From positions 1 through 41,292 of the forward strand of contig NZ_LZLY01000124.1 in the NCBI RefSeq assembly GCF_001673535.1: DNA of 41,292 nt, read 5' to 3'. Positions 1 through 8,738 of this stretch are shown in pieces. Made by a program: the position numbers and the translations under genes. Under the pieces are notes generated by a model that saw only the letters and a program-made list of their open reading frames with translations, did not search any database and was not told the DNA's origin. Position 1 is the first letter of the stretch. Each line of letters begins with the position of its first letter. The DNA comes from Mycobacterium sp. 1081908.1 (GTDB taxonomy: Bacteria; Actinomycetota; Actinomycetes; Mycobacteriales; Mycobacteriaceae).

Positions 1-3000
1 CTGGCCACCACCCGTGCCCACCACCCCTACCGGGCGGTGATCACCGGAGCGGTCGACGGCGCCGATCCCCGCGACGACGTCCTGGGCGCGCTAGAGGCAT
101 TGCGTGATGGTCACCCGCATCCGCAGCTGATTGAGCACCATTATCTGGCGCATTTGCGCGGTAAGACGGTGTTCGTGCTGCCCGGTCAGGGTGGCCAATA
201 CGTGGGCATGGGCCGCGAGCTCTACGCACAGCATCGGGTGTTCGCCGACATGGTCGATGACTGTGATGAGGCGTTGCGCCCCTTCACCGGGTGGTCGGTG
301 CGCGACGTGCTGCGCCAGGAGCTGGGGGCGGCGGCGCTGGAGCGGGTGGATGTGGTGCAGCCGGTGTTGTTCACCATGATGGTGTCGTTGGCCGAGGTCC
401 TCAGTTCGTATGGCATCACCCCGGATGCGGTGATCGGGCATTCGCAGGGCGAGATCGCCGCGGCCTACATCGCCGGGGTGTTCTCGCTGCCCGAGGCGGC
501 CCAGATCGTGGCGCGGCGCAGCCAAGCCCTGGGTGAGCTGTGTGGGGCGGGGGCGATGGCCTCGGTGTTGTTGGGCGCCGAGCAGCTCGCGCCGCTGCTG
601 CAACCCTGGGGTGCGGCGTTGAGTGTTTCGGCGATCAACGGCCCGTCGCACACCATCATCAGCGGTGAGCCGGGCGCGCTGCAGGAGTTCAGCGCGGCGT
701 GTGAGCGTGATGGCATCCAGTTCCGTCAGATCGCGGTGGATTACGCCTCGCACTGCGCCCAGGTCGAGGCGGTGCGTGAGCGGCTGCTGGCCGAGTTGGG
801 CGCACTCAATCCGGCCCTGGCGCGCATCCCGCTGTATTCCACGGTGGGACAGGCGGTTTCGCGTGATCCGTTGGACACCACCACGATGGACGCCGACTAC
901 TGGTATCGCAACCTGCGCGAGCCGGTGCGCTTCTATGACCGGGTGGCCGAGCGGCTGGCCGCCGGGGAATGCAGCTTCGTGGAGCTGTCCCCACACCCGG
1001 TACTGGCCCCCGCGTTGAGCGACACGCTGGCCCAGACCCCCGGCAGGGCCCAGTCCAACGTCGTCATCACCTTGCACCGCGAGCGTGCCGACCACGACAG
1101 CCTGGCAATGGCCTTGGCGCAGTTGCACACTCACGGCCACAGCCCCTCATGGCCAGCGCTCTACCCACGTGCGCGCACCGTCGCACTGCCCACCTACCCC
1201 TTCGACCACCGCCGCTACTGGCTCGCCCCAACGCCCACCGACGACGCCGCCGGACTCGGCCTGGACCGGGCCGACCACCCCTTGCTGGGCGCGGTCGCAG
1301 AATTGGCCGACGAAGACCAGTTCATGGTCAGCGGGCGGCTGTCACCCAGCACCCAGGAGTGGCTGGGCGGCCACCGAGTCAACGACACCATCTTGTTCCC
1401 GGCGACCGGGTTCATCGAGGTACTCCTGCGGGCCGGTGAGTTGGCCAACTCGCCGGTGATCGACGAGCTGATCCTGCACACCGCGCTGCCCCTGACGGAG
1501 CAGGCGCCGACCGATCTGCAGATCCTGGTGCAACCGCTCGACGAGCTGGGCCGGCGGCCGTTCAGCGTGCACTCGCGCGCCGGCGGCCAGCCCGCCATGT
1601 GGACCCTGCACGCCAGCGGCGCGCTCAGCGCCCGTCAGCCGGCCGCCGGCTCCCCGCCGCCGGCGGTGGGTGCGGAGGAACTCGACCAGGACGACTTCTA
1701 CGACCGGCTGGCCCAGCAGGGCTACAACTACGGCGGTCCGTTCCGGTCGGTCCGCGGCATCGGGACCGACCCGGCGCGACCCGAAGTCCTCTACGCCGAG
1801 GTGGCATTGCCCGCCGGCACCGATGTCACCGGCTACGGCATTCACCCCGCCCTCCTCGACGCAGCCCTGCATCCGTTGGCTTCCGCGTCCGATGCGGCCG
1901 AACCGGCCTCGCCGCGAATCCCATACGCGCTCAACGGAATAACCCTGTATGCCACTGCGGCCACCCAGCTGCACGTCCACCTCACCCGCACCGGCGAGGA
2001 CACGTTCGCGCTGCACGCCACCGACCCCACCGGCGCACCGGTGATCACGATCGGCGCGCTGACGTTGCGGGCCATCGGCGACCAGATCGGCCGGGCCGCC
2101 TCGATCGGCGGTCTCTCCGACAGCATGTTCGAGCTGACCTGGCCGCCCCTGCCCGACCTGCCCGCCACGTCGGCGCAACCCCCGGCATGGGCGGTGTGCA
2201 CCGACAACGACCTCGCCTCGGTGACCGCGCCCCCGGAGCTGGTGGTCTGGCCGCTGCCGCAAGCCGACGAGGGCGATCCGGTGCAGCGAGTGCATGCCCT
2301 GACCCGCGATGTCTTGGCCCAGCTTCAGGGGTGGCTCACCCGTCCCGACACCGCCAACGCCCGCCTGATGATCGTCACCCGTCACGCGGTGAGCGTCGGC
2401 GCGTATGACCGGGTCCCGGATCTGGCGCACGCCGCGGCGTGGGCGCTGATACACACCGCGCAGAACGAGCAGCCCGACCGCATCACCCTGATCGACACCG
2501 ACGACACCTCCCTCGACAGCCTGCTCGCCATCGCTGCGACGCGACCGTCGGGCGAGCCGGAGTTGGCCGTGCGCAACGGTGTCGCGCACATCCCACGCGT
2601 GGCCCGCATCCCGACCCTGACCCCACCGGGCGCTCCCGACTGGCAGTTGGGCACCACCCGCAAGGGCGACCTGAGTAATTTGGCCCTGCTCCCCGTAGAC
2701 GCGCCAAACACCCTGGCGCCAGGGCAGGTTCGCGTTCAGGTGCGGGCGGCCGGGCTGAACTTCCGGGACGTGGTCGTGGCGTTGGGCGCCATCGCCGACG
2801 ACGGCATGGGTAGCGAAGGCGCGGGGGTCATCCTCGACGCCGGCCCCGGCACGTCGCTGCGTCGCGGTGACACGGTGATGGGCCTTTTCCCGCACAACGC
2901 GTTCGCGCCCACCGCGATCGCCGACGAGCGCATGGTGGTACCGATCCCGGCCCGATGGTCGTTCACCCAGGCCGCGTCCGCGCCGATCGTGTTCCTCACC

Positions 3001-6000
3001 GCCTATGCCGCTTTGGTCGAGATCGCCGGGTTGTCGGCCGGCCAACGGGTGCTCATCCACGCCGGCGCCGGCGGCGTCGGTCAGGCCGCGATCCAGATCG
3101 CACGTCACCTCGGTGCGGAGGTTTTCGCCACCGCCCACCCGAACAAACACCACGTGCTCAGCGGTCTGGGCCTCGACGCCGCGCACATCGCGTCGTCGCG
3201 CACGCTGGATTTCGTCGACACCTTCAAGGCCGCCACCGACGGGCAGGGCATGGATGTCGTGCTCAACAGCCTGGCCGGGGAGTTCGTCGACGCTTCGCTG
3301 CAATTGCTGCCCCGCGGAGGCAGTTTCGTCGAAATCGGCAAGACCGACATCCGCCGGGTCGACGACATCGCCGCATCCCATCGGGGAGTCGACTATCGGG
3401 TCTACGACCTGTCCAGCGCGCCCGCCGAGGCCCTGCAACCCGCATGGGCGGCACTGACCGAAATGTTCGCCACCGGTGTCCTCAAGCCGCTGCCCACCAC
3501 CAGCTACGGCCTGCTGAACGCCCCGCACGCCTTCCGCGACATGAGCCAAGCCCGCCACACCGGAAAGATCGTGCTGATCCCGCCCGCGGTATTGGATCCC
3601 CAAGGCACGGTGCTGATCACCGGTGGTACCGGGATGCTGGGCGCGCTGTTTGCCGAACACCTGGTCACCCGCCACGGCGTCGAACATCTATTGCTGTTGT
3701 CGCGCAGCGGAATCGACGCGCCCGGCGCCGGCGAACTGCAACAGCGTCTGGCCGGGCTCGGCGCCCAGGTCGCGATCACCGCGTGCGACACCAGCGACCC
3801 CGCCGAGGTGGCCGCGGCACTCGATACCGTCCCCGCCGACCACCCGTTGACCGCGGTGATCCACGCCGCCGGCGTCCTCGACGACGCCCTGGTGACCGAT
3901 CTCAGCCCCGAACAACTCGATGCGGTCTTGGCCGCCAAGGCCGACGCCGCCTGGCACCTGCATCACCTCACCGCCGACCGCGACCTGGCCGCGTTCGTCC
4001 TGTTCTCCTCGGCGGCGGGCATCCTGGGCAGCGCCGGGCAAGCCAACTACGCGGCCGCCAATGCGTTCCTGGACGCGCTCGCGCACCACCGCCACCACAC
4101 CCAACGCCAGGCCACCAGCATGGCGTGGGGGTACTGGCAAACCCCGTCCGGCATGACCGCCCACCTCAGCACGAGCGACCTGACCCGCCTTAGCAGCACC
4201 GGGCTCACCCCCATCACCAACGAGCGCGGCCTGGCGCTGTTCGACGCCGCGCTCTCCAGTCAGCCCACCAACCTGCTGGCCAGCCCGTTCAACATCGGCG
4301 CGCTGGCCCGGCAGGCGCGCAACGGCACGCTGGACCCGATCCTGTCCGCCCTGACCACCAGCCGCCCCAAGGCCGCCACCGCCAGCCCGCGCACACTGGC
4401 CGCCACGCTGGCCGCCCAAACGCCGCAGCAACGGCTGAACACGCTGACCGCGATGGTCACCGCCACCACCGCGGCCGTGTTGGCCCACCCCGACCCGGCC
4501 GCCCTCGATCCCGACAGTCCCTTCAAAGAGCTCGGGATCGACTCCCTGACGGCGCTGGAACTGCGGAACACGGTCAACCAACGCACCGGCCTGGCTTTGC
4601 CGGCGACGCTGGCTTTCGACCACCCCACCCCGGCGAAGCTGGCAAGCCACCTCGCGGAGCTGCTCACCGACACCGCCGCGCCTGCCGCCCCGGCGGCGCA
4701 GGTCGCCGCGCGCGGCGACGAACCGGTGGACGATCGGCTCGCATACCTGGATCAGGCGGCATTCCTCGCGCTGCGCGCGGTTCACGGCGCGCTGATTCAG
4801 GTGACGTGGATATACGACCGCGCCGTGGATGTCGAGGGGCTCAAGCGTTTTCACCGCAATCTCGGCCGCGGGTTGTTGGGACGTCGGATCGAGCGGGCCA
4901 CGTTGCCGTTCGCGCGCGATCGCTGGGTGTTGGCGCCTGAGCCGGAGGACATCGACTTCGCGGCGACGCCGCGGCCGCGCGCCGAGGTGAACGCGTGGGC
5001 CGACGAGCGGGCGCGTCTCCCCATCGATCCGGAATGGGGACCCGCCTGGCATCTCGGGGTGCTTCCGCTCGAGGACGGCGGCACGGCGGTCAGCCTGGTG
5101 GCTTCGCACACGATCGTCGACGCCATCGCGTTCGGCCAGGCAATAGAGGACGCCGCCGAGGGCAGGACGCGCGACTTCGGGTATCCGCCCGCCGGATCGC
5201 GCACCCTCGGGCGGGCGGTGCGTGAGGATCTGCGGCAAACCGTCAAAGACCTGCCCGACATCGGGCACGCCTTGGCCGCCGTGGCTCGCCGGGCCCGGCG
5301 CGACCGCAAAGAACTCAACTCGTCGATCAAAGCGGCGCCTCCATCCCCGAGGACGTCGGGCGACGATAAGCCGGTAGAGATGCCCGCCCTGACCGCGTAC
5401 GTCGACCTGGCGCAATGGGATGCCCGCGCGAAAAGCCTTGGTGTAAGTAGTAACTCGCTGGTGGCGGGAATCGCGTGCCGGCTCGCGGTAAGGATGGGCC
5501 GCGTTCAGGACGACGGAACCGTCACCCTGCGATTCCTGGTAACGCTGCGGACCGAGGGCGACACCCGCGGTAACGCGCTCACGAGCGTTGACGTCACCGT
5601 CGACCCGAGGAACGCAACGACGCACCTGGCCGAAATGCAGGCCAAGATCACGCAAACAATCCTCGAGGCGATGGAAGACCCCGACAACGAGTGGCTGGCG
5701 CCGCTGCCGCTGGCCGCGATGACCCCGGTGTGGGCGGCCAGGAAGGTCGCCGGCATGGCGGCGGGTGGTTCCACCCTTCCGGTCACTTGCTCCAACGTCG
5801 GTGACCTGTCCCCGTCGGCGAACCGGCCCGACGGCACCGATGCCGATTACGCGTACATGAGAAACCTCGAGCCCGACATGAAGAAAAGCACGCTCGAGGC
5901 CATGGGCGGACAACTGTTCCTGGGCTCTGGTCGCGGCCGCGGCAAGATGTTCATCAGAATCTCCGCCTATCTGCTCGGGCGGTCGAATACCAGGGATGAG

Positions 6001-6063
6001 CTGCGAGAAAGCGTATCGAGCACCTTCGCCGAATTCGACCTGAATGCGGAGATCGACTGCTAA
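1..6063 (+). CDS. Highly reducing type I polyketide synthase (Mas/Pks2-like), 5' partial, with fused C-terminal acyltransferase domain
   Basis: The reading frame is open to the left edge, so the ketosynthase and true start lie outside the window. Numbering residues from the Met codon at 37, I see an acyltransferase with GHSQG (Ser136) and a YASH motif (236-239), which in this family indicates methylmalonyl-CoA. A dehydratase follows with His446 and Asp608 (HPALLDAALH). The enoylreductase has LNFRD and a GAGGVGQ nucleotide loop near 1010. The ketoreductase has TGGTGMLG near 1195, LDD and Tyr1338. The carrier protein has GIDSL with Ser1503. Known relatives such as Mas and Pks2 extend acyl chains with methylmalonyl-CoA to make multimethyl-branched fatty acids for surface lipids. 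After the ACP, about 430 extra residues form a second module with HTIVDA (His1691, Asp1695) and a late SNVGD motif, resembling WS/DGAT, PapA and condensation-type acyltransferases. The DH motif has Asp where Gly is usual. Product and acceptor are unknown. Confidence 0.93.
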   Translation: MATTRAHHPYRAVITGAVDGADPRDDVLGALEALRDGHPHPQLIEHHYLAHLRGKTVFVLPGQGGQYVGMGRELYAQHRVFADMVDDCDEALRPFTGWSVRDVLRQELGAAALERVDVVQPVLFTMMVSLAEVLSSYGITPDAVIGHSQGEIAAAYIAGVFSLPEAAQIVARRSQALGELCGAGAMASVLLGAEQLAPLLQPWGAALSVSAINGPSHTIISGEPGALQEFSAACERDGIQFRQIAVDYASHCAQVEAVRERLLAELGALNPALARIPLYSTVGQAVSRDPLDTTTMDADYWYRNLREPVRFYDRVAERLAAGECSFVELSPHPVLAPALSDTLAQTPGRAQSNVVITLHRERADHDSLAMALAQLHTHGHSPSWPALYPRARTVALPTYPFDHRRYWLAPTPTDDAAGLGLDRADHPLLGAVAELADEDQFMVSGRLSPSTQEWLGGHRVNDTILFPATGFIEVLLRAGELANSPVIDELILHTALPLTEQAPTDLQILVQPLDELGRRPFSVHSRAGGQPAMWTLHASGALSARQPAAGSPPPAVGAEELDQDDFYDRLAQQGYNYGGPFRSVRGIGTDPARPEVLYAEVALPAGTDVTGYGIHPALLDAALHPLASASDAAEPASPRIPYALNGITLYATAATQLHVHLTRTGEDTFALHATDPTGAPVITIGALTLRAIGDQIGRAASIGGLSDSMFELTWPPLPDLPATSAQPPAWAVCTDNDLASVTAPPELVVWPLPQADEGDPVQRVHALTRDVLAQLQGWLTRPDTANARLMIVTRHAVSVGAYDRVPDLAHAAAWALIHTAQNEQPDRITLIDTDDTSLDSLLAIAATRPSGEPELAVRNGVAHIPRVARIPTLTPPGAPDWQLGTTRKGDLSNLALLPVDAPNTLAPGQVRVQVRAAGLNFRDVVVALGAIADDGMGSEGAGVILDAGPGTSLRRGDTVMGLFPHNAFAPTAIADERMVVPIPARWSFTQAASAPIVFLTAYAALVEIAGLSAGQRVLIHAGAGGVGQAAIQIARHLGAEVFATAHPNKHHVLSGLGLDAAHIASSRTLDFVDTFKAATDGQGMDVVLNSLAGEFVDASLQLLPRGGSFVEIGKTDIRRVDDIAASHRGVDYRVYDLSSAPAEALQPAWAALTEMFATGVLKPLPTTSYGLLNAPHAFRDMSQARHTGKIVLIPPAVLDPQGTVLITGGTGMLGALFAEHLVTRHGVEHLLLLSRSGIDAPGAGELQQRLAGLGAQVAITACDTSDPAEVAAALDTVPADHPLTAVIHAAGVLDDALVTDLSPEQLDAVLAAKADAAWHLHHLTADRDLAAFVLFSSAAGILGSAGQANYAAANAFLDALAHHRHHTQRQATSMAWGYWQTPSGMTAHLSTSDLTRLSSTGLTPITNERGLALFDAALSSQPTNLLASPFNIGALARQARNGTLDPILSALTTSRPKAATASPRTLAATLAAQTPQQRLNTLTAMVTATTAAVLAHPDPAALDPDSPFKELGIDSLTALELRNTVNQRTGLALPATLAFDHPTPAKLASHLAELLTDTAAPAAPAAQVAARGDEPVDDRLAYLDQAAFLALRAVHGALIQVTWIYDRAVDVEGLKRFHRNLGRGLLGRRIERATLPFARDRWVLAPEPEDIDFAATPRPRAEVNAWADERARLPIDPEWGPAWHLGVLPLEDGGTAVSLVASHTIVDAIAFGQAIEDAAEGRTRDFGYPPAGSRTLGRAVREDLRQTVKDLPDIGHALAAVARRARRDRKELNSSIKAAPPSPRTSGDDKPVEMPALTAYVDLAQWDARAKSLGVSSNSLVAGIACRLAVRMGRVQDDGTVTLRFLVTLRTEGDTRGNALTSVDVTVDPRNATTHLAEMQAKITQTILEAMEDPDNEWLAPLPLAAMTPVWAARKVAGMAAGGSTLPVTCSNVGDLSPSANRPDGTDADYAYMRNLEPDMKKSTLEAMGGQLFLGSGRGRGKMFIRISAYLLGRSNTRDELRESVSSTFAEFDLNAEIDC

Positions 6064-6087
6064 TCACGGCCGTTGGCCCGTCGCAGC

Positions 6088-6106
6088 TGTGTTGGCTTGC
6101 AACACA
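6088..6106 (+). terminator. Short hairpin after the PKS gene, possible terminator
   Basis: TGTGTTG pairs with CAACACA around a 5-base loop, 25 bases after the PKS stop. There is no clear T-run, as is common for mycobacterial terminators, so function is uncertain. Confidence 0.3.
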
Positions 6107-6173
6107 ACGTATTTGAGCTGACCCGTGCGGGTTGAGGAAATCGGGTATTTACCGCGGAATCGCGGTGATTTAT

Positions 6174-6214
6174 TATGAACGCAACGGTTAACAAACGATG
6201 AACAAATGGTGAAC
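6174..6214 (-). promoter_or_regulatory. PHO-box-like direct repeats (RegX3/PhoP-type site)
   Basis: Read on the minus strand, three 7-mers lie at exact 11-base spacing: GTTCACC (6214-6208), GTTCATC (6203-6197) and GTTAACC (6192-6186). A fourth, looser copy GTTCATA (6180-6174) follows after 5 bases. Direct GTTCACC-type units with 4-base spacers are the actinobacterial PHO box bound by OmpR/PhoB-family regulators, RegX3 in mycobacteria. The site lies about 120 bases before the DUF732 gene, its probable target. Binding is inferred. Confidence 0.55.
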
Positions 6215-6239
6215 GGAATCTAGGTTAGCAGCGTTTGTC

Positions 6240-6273
6240 ACGTGCGCCGTGGAATCGGAGGGGCGGCGCACGT
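6240..6273 (+). promoter_or_regulatory. Perfect 10-bp stem-loop upstream of the DUF732 gene
   Basis: ACGTGCGCCG (6240-6249) pairs exactly with CGGCGCACGT (6264-6273) around a 14-base loop, 62 bases before the start codon and just after the PHO-box-like repeats. It could be an operator or a hairpin in the 5' leader. The sequence does not decide between these. Confidence 0.4.
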
Positions 6274-6334
6274 ACGTGGTGTAGATGGCAATCGCCCGTC
6301 GCGCGACGGCCCGATCAGAACGGAAATCCCTCCT

Positions 6335-7054
6335 ATGTTCACCGGCACCATCAGTCACTCCGGTGCCCTGGTTAGCGCCATTGTGGTGCTGACTGGAGCT
6401 GCAATTCTGCGCGGCGGCGCGGCGGTGGCCGACTCGACCCAGGACGATCAGTTCCTGGCGCTGCTCGAGCAACAGGGCATTCCCGCCCTCCGGGGCGTGC
6501 CCAGCCTCATCGAAACCGCGCATGACGTTTGTCGCACACTCGATGCCGGCATGTCGGCGGCCGGCCTGGTGGACGCGATGGTCAACAATGCGGTTGGCAT
6601 CGATCCGGGTGAGCGCGATTACACCCCGGGCCGCCTCGCGCGCACCGAGGCCCGCTTCATCACGGCGGCGGTGGGGGCTTACTGCCCCTACGATCGCGGC
6701 AAGATCGCTTCGCTCCGGACTAATCCCACCGGATGGAAAGAGCCGGGGCGCAGGGTCACTGGGGATATCCGGCCGGCCGGCGAGATCGATGATCCTAGCC
6801 CGCCGCCGCTTCCGGCACCGCCGCCGCAAGCGGCGCAGATCCAGACGCCACGCCTGCCGATCGCGGCGCCGTCCGCACCAAAGCACCCGCCGCCCTCACC
6901 GCAGCAGATGGAGCCTGCCGGTGGGCCCCAACCGGGGGGCACTGGAGGCGGCGGCGGTAACACCGGTGGCGGCAACGGTGGTGGTAGCCCCGGGGGTAAC
7001 GGTGGTGGGATTCCGGCGGATCCATCGCCGGGCTTCGTCCGGCTCGCACCCTGA
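6335..7054 (+). CDS. DUF732-type exported protein with Pro-rich and Gly-rich tail
   Basis: The product is 239 residues. An N-terminal hydrophobic segment (about residues 9-31) ends in an AVADS-like cleavage region. Next comes a helical domain beginning DDQFLALLEQQGIP and containing two cysteines (in AHDVCRTLD and GAYCPYD). Mycobacterial DUF732 proteins have this size, signal sequence, DxxFL start and Cys pair; they are exported and of unknown function. The last 80 or so residues are unusual: a Pro/Ala-rich stretch, then about 30 residues of almost pure Gly/Asn/Ser, which looks like a wall-spanning or disordered extension. I chose the ATG at 6335 because the signal peptide follows it directly; an in-frame ATG at 6242 would add 31 polar residues before it and overlap the stem-loop. 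PHO-box-like repeats lie about 120 bases upstream, suggesting phosphate control (inference). Confidence 0.8.
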   Translation: MFTGTISHSGALVSAIVVLTGAAILRGGAAVADSTQDDQFLALLEQQGIPALRGVPSLIETAHDVCRTLDAGMSAAGLVDAMVNNAVGIDPGERDYTPGRLARTEARFITAAVGAYCPYDRGKIASLRTNPTGWKEPGRRVTGDIRPAGEIDDPSPPPLPAPPPQAAQIQTPRLPIAAPSAPKHPPPSPQQMEPAGGPQPGGTGGGGGNTGGGNGGGSPGGNGGGIPADPSPGFVRLAP

Positions 7055-7099
7055 CGACTTAGCCGAGAGCGCTTTCCTAAAGAAGACAAGCGGGAAATA

Positions 7100-7115
7100 G
7101 AGTAGTGAACTACTC
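7100..7115. promoter_or_regulatory. 16-bp palindrome between the DUF732 gene and the next gene
   Basis: GAGTAGT and ACTACTC flank a 2-base centre. It lies 45 bases after the DUF732 stop and about 205 before the next start. It could be an operator or a small terminator hairpin. The surrounding 266-base gap (7055-7320) is AT-richer than the rest of the window; I see no convincing gene in it. Confidence 0.3.
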
Positions 7116-7320
7116 GTGGTGTTCCGCGGATATTGCGTGACAATTCAGAGACCGAAATTTAATGGTAACGGCACTGAGAGCGGGAGCATCATGTGCACCT
7201 CAGGACGGGTTGCAGTGCCCGGTGTTGACGTGCGTGTGACGCGTCGGCGAGCAGTAGGACGAAAAGCGCCAAGCGCCAACACAATTACCAACTACCAGTT
7301 CTGCGTATTGGGGTAGAACC

Positions 7321-7914
7321 ATGGCATCGCATGCACAGGACCCCGGCAATCCCATGTCGGTGGCCAAGATAACAGGGCTCTTCGCGATCGGCGCGGCGAT
7401 TATCGGCGCGATCCCTACCTCCATCGGTTTGCTCAGCCACGAAACTGCAAACTCTAAGCCACCGCCGACGACTACCGCCCAATCAGCGACGACCACCATT
7501 TCGTCAAACGGGGCGCCGGATAGCGGGCTCAGGGTCAGTCCGCTGGTCAACGGGAAACTCACCGTGTCAGGCAGCGCCCAAGCGAGCGTGAGTGGCATGT
7601 ATGTGCTGATAGGCCCCAAGCCGTCGGGTGGGTATGACACCGGTTGCGGGAACGTCGTGGACCAGCAGTGGCAAGTAGAGGTAGCCACCGACTCGTCGTG
7701 GCAGAAGTACCCGCTGCAGACCTTCCCCGCCTACCGTGCCTGCGACCGCAGCACACGCGCGATCGCCCAGAAATTCACGTTCCAGGGGACCGAGCCAACG
7801 ACGACGCCGGCACCCGTTCCGGCGGACGTGCTGAAGTGCGCGGCGCAATTTGGGCCGAGTTGCTTCGACGGCCCGAATTTCGGACCGCCAACGGTATACC
7901 AACCGAATCAATGA
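7321..7914 (+). CDS. Unrecognised membrane-anchored protein with extracytoplasmic domain
   Basis: The product is 197 residues. I do not recognise the family. Visible features are a short polar N-terminus, one hydrophobic segment (about residues 14-40, GLFAIGAAIIGAIP), a Thr/Pro-rich linker (about 46-65), and a compact region from about residue 70. That region has alternating hydrophobic residues suggesting beta strands, with GCG and RACD cysteines, then a Thr/Pro-rich spacer and a second pair (KCAAQ, SCFDG). The layout fits a protein tethered to the membrane with a small disulphide-bonded domain outside the cell. The ATG at 7321 follows GGGG by 7 bases. The gene and its leader are richer in A and T than neighbouring genes, which may mark acquired DNA. 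It converges on the cutinase gene with a 37-base gap. Confidence 0.65.
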   Translation: MASHAQDPGNPMSVAKITGLFAIGAAIIGAIPTSIGLLSHETANSKPPPTTTAQSATTTISSNGAPDSGLRVSPLVNGKLTVSGSAQASVSGMYVLIGPKPSGGYDTGCGNVVDQQWQVEVATDSSWQKYPLQTFPAYRACDRSTRAIAQKFTFQGTEPTTTPAPVPADVLKCAAQFGPSCFDGPNFGPPTVYQPNQ

Positions 7915-7951
7915 CGGGTTGATCGTTAGTTGGTGCGGCTGACAGAGCAGC

Positions 7952-8641
7952 TCAGAGGTGGCTCGCCACGAAACTCGCGGCCTGACTGGGCATTCCGGAG
8001 TGCTGATAGGACAGGTGCGCCGCGGAGAACATGTCGTCATGCGTAGGCAACGACCAGCCCCCGCCCGGTGAACAAATCGGATCGCCGGGCGCGCATAGGT
8101 CAATGGCCTTGGCCCCGTACCACGGGCTGGCCTCGTTCATTGGGCCCACGACGCGGTCCGCCATGTTGCCGAAGACGGCGACGGCCGCAACGTGATCCGC
8201 CTCGTCCGCCGACAGCGTATCGGCGTTGAAGCCCGCGATCGACGCCCGGGCGATGGTGATCAGGTCAATGACCATCGCGCCTTGGGAGTATCCGCCGAGC
8301 ACCAGCTTGGTGTTGGGACAGCTCGCAACCATGGATTGAACGTGAGCCTTCGCGTCGCCGGCGCCGGCGGACGCCGACGGGGGCCAATCTTCGGTCGCGG
8401 GGTAGTTGACCGCGTACACCCCTAGGGTGCGAGCCCCAAGCTGCGGGCGCAACGAATCGATGAACGCCTGTCCGACGCCACCAACGCCGGGTGGTTCGCC
8501 GGTGCCGCGGGCGAACGTCACCTCGACGTCGGGGCAGGCAGCGGCCGGAGCGGAAGGAGCCAGGATCGGCGCGCTCAGCAGCGCCGCCGCGGTTGCCACC
8601 ACCGCGGAAACGAGAAAACGGGCCAATGGGCGCGCGTTCAC
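7952..8641 (-). CDS. Secreted cutinase-family serine esterase
   Basis: The product is 229 residues with a signal peptide (about 1-35, ending APAAA). The mature chain begins CPDVEVTFARGTGEPPG, the hallmark of cutinases. The nucleophile is in GGYSQGA (Ser119). The acid is likely Asp in the CAPGDPICSPGG loop, and the catalytic His likely lies in AHLSYQ near the C-terminus. Four cysteines could form the two family disulphides. Mycobacterial cutinase-like proteins are exported esterases or lipases acting on short- to medium-chain esters, phospholipids or trehalose esters; substrate cannot be read from sequence. The start is GTG at 8641 with only a weak ribosome site. It points the same way as hspX, which ends 97 bases upstream; no obvious signal lies between. 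M. tuberculosis has several paralogues (CFP21, Cut2 and others), and I cannot say which is closest. Confidence 0.88.
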   Translation of the reverse strand: MNARPLARFLVSAVVATAAALLSAPILAPSAPAAACPDVEVTFARGTGEPPGVGGVGQAFIDSLRPQLGARTLGVYAVNYPATEDWPPSASAGAGDAKAHVQSMVASCPNTKLVLGGYSQGAMVIDLITIARASIAGFNADTLSADEADHVAAVAVFGNMADRVVGPMNEASPWYGAKAIDLCAPGDPICSPGGGWSLPTHDDMFSAAHLSYQHSGMPSQAASFVASHL

Positions 8642-8738
8642 GTTTCCAATGCTGACATATCGGGATCGAAGCTTTCCGCCCGCATCGCGCTACCGGGCGG
8701 CGTGCCCCCGGCGACTCAGTGGCCGCCGGCGTCGGAAA

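Noticed and set aside
3688..5913. Long minus-strand open frames across the PKS
   Set aside because: They are third-position GC shadows of a clear multi-domain synthase.
6220..6238. TAGGTTAG near 6220 as an iron box
   Set aside because: Only the left half of the IdeR consensus is present; the right half does not match.
7116..7316. 66-codon open frame before the membrane-anchored protein
   Set aside because: No ribosome site, no recognisable protein character and it lies in a likely leader region.
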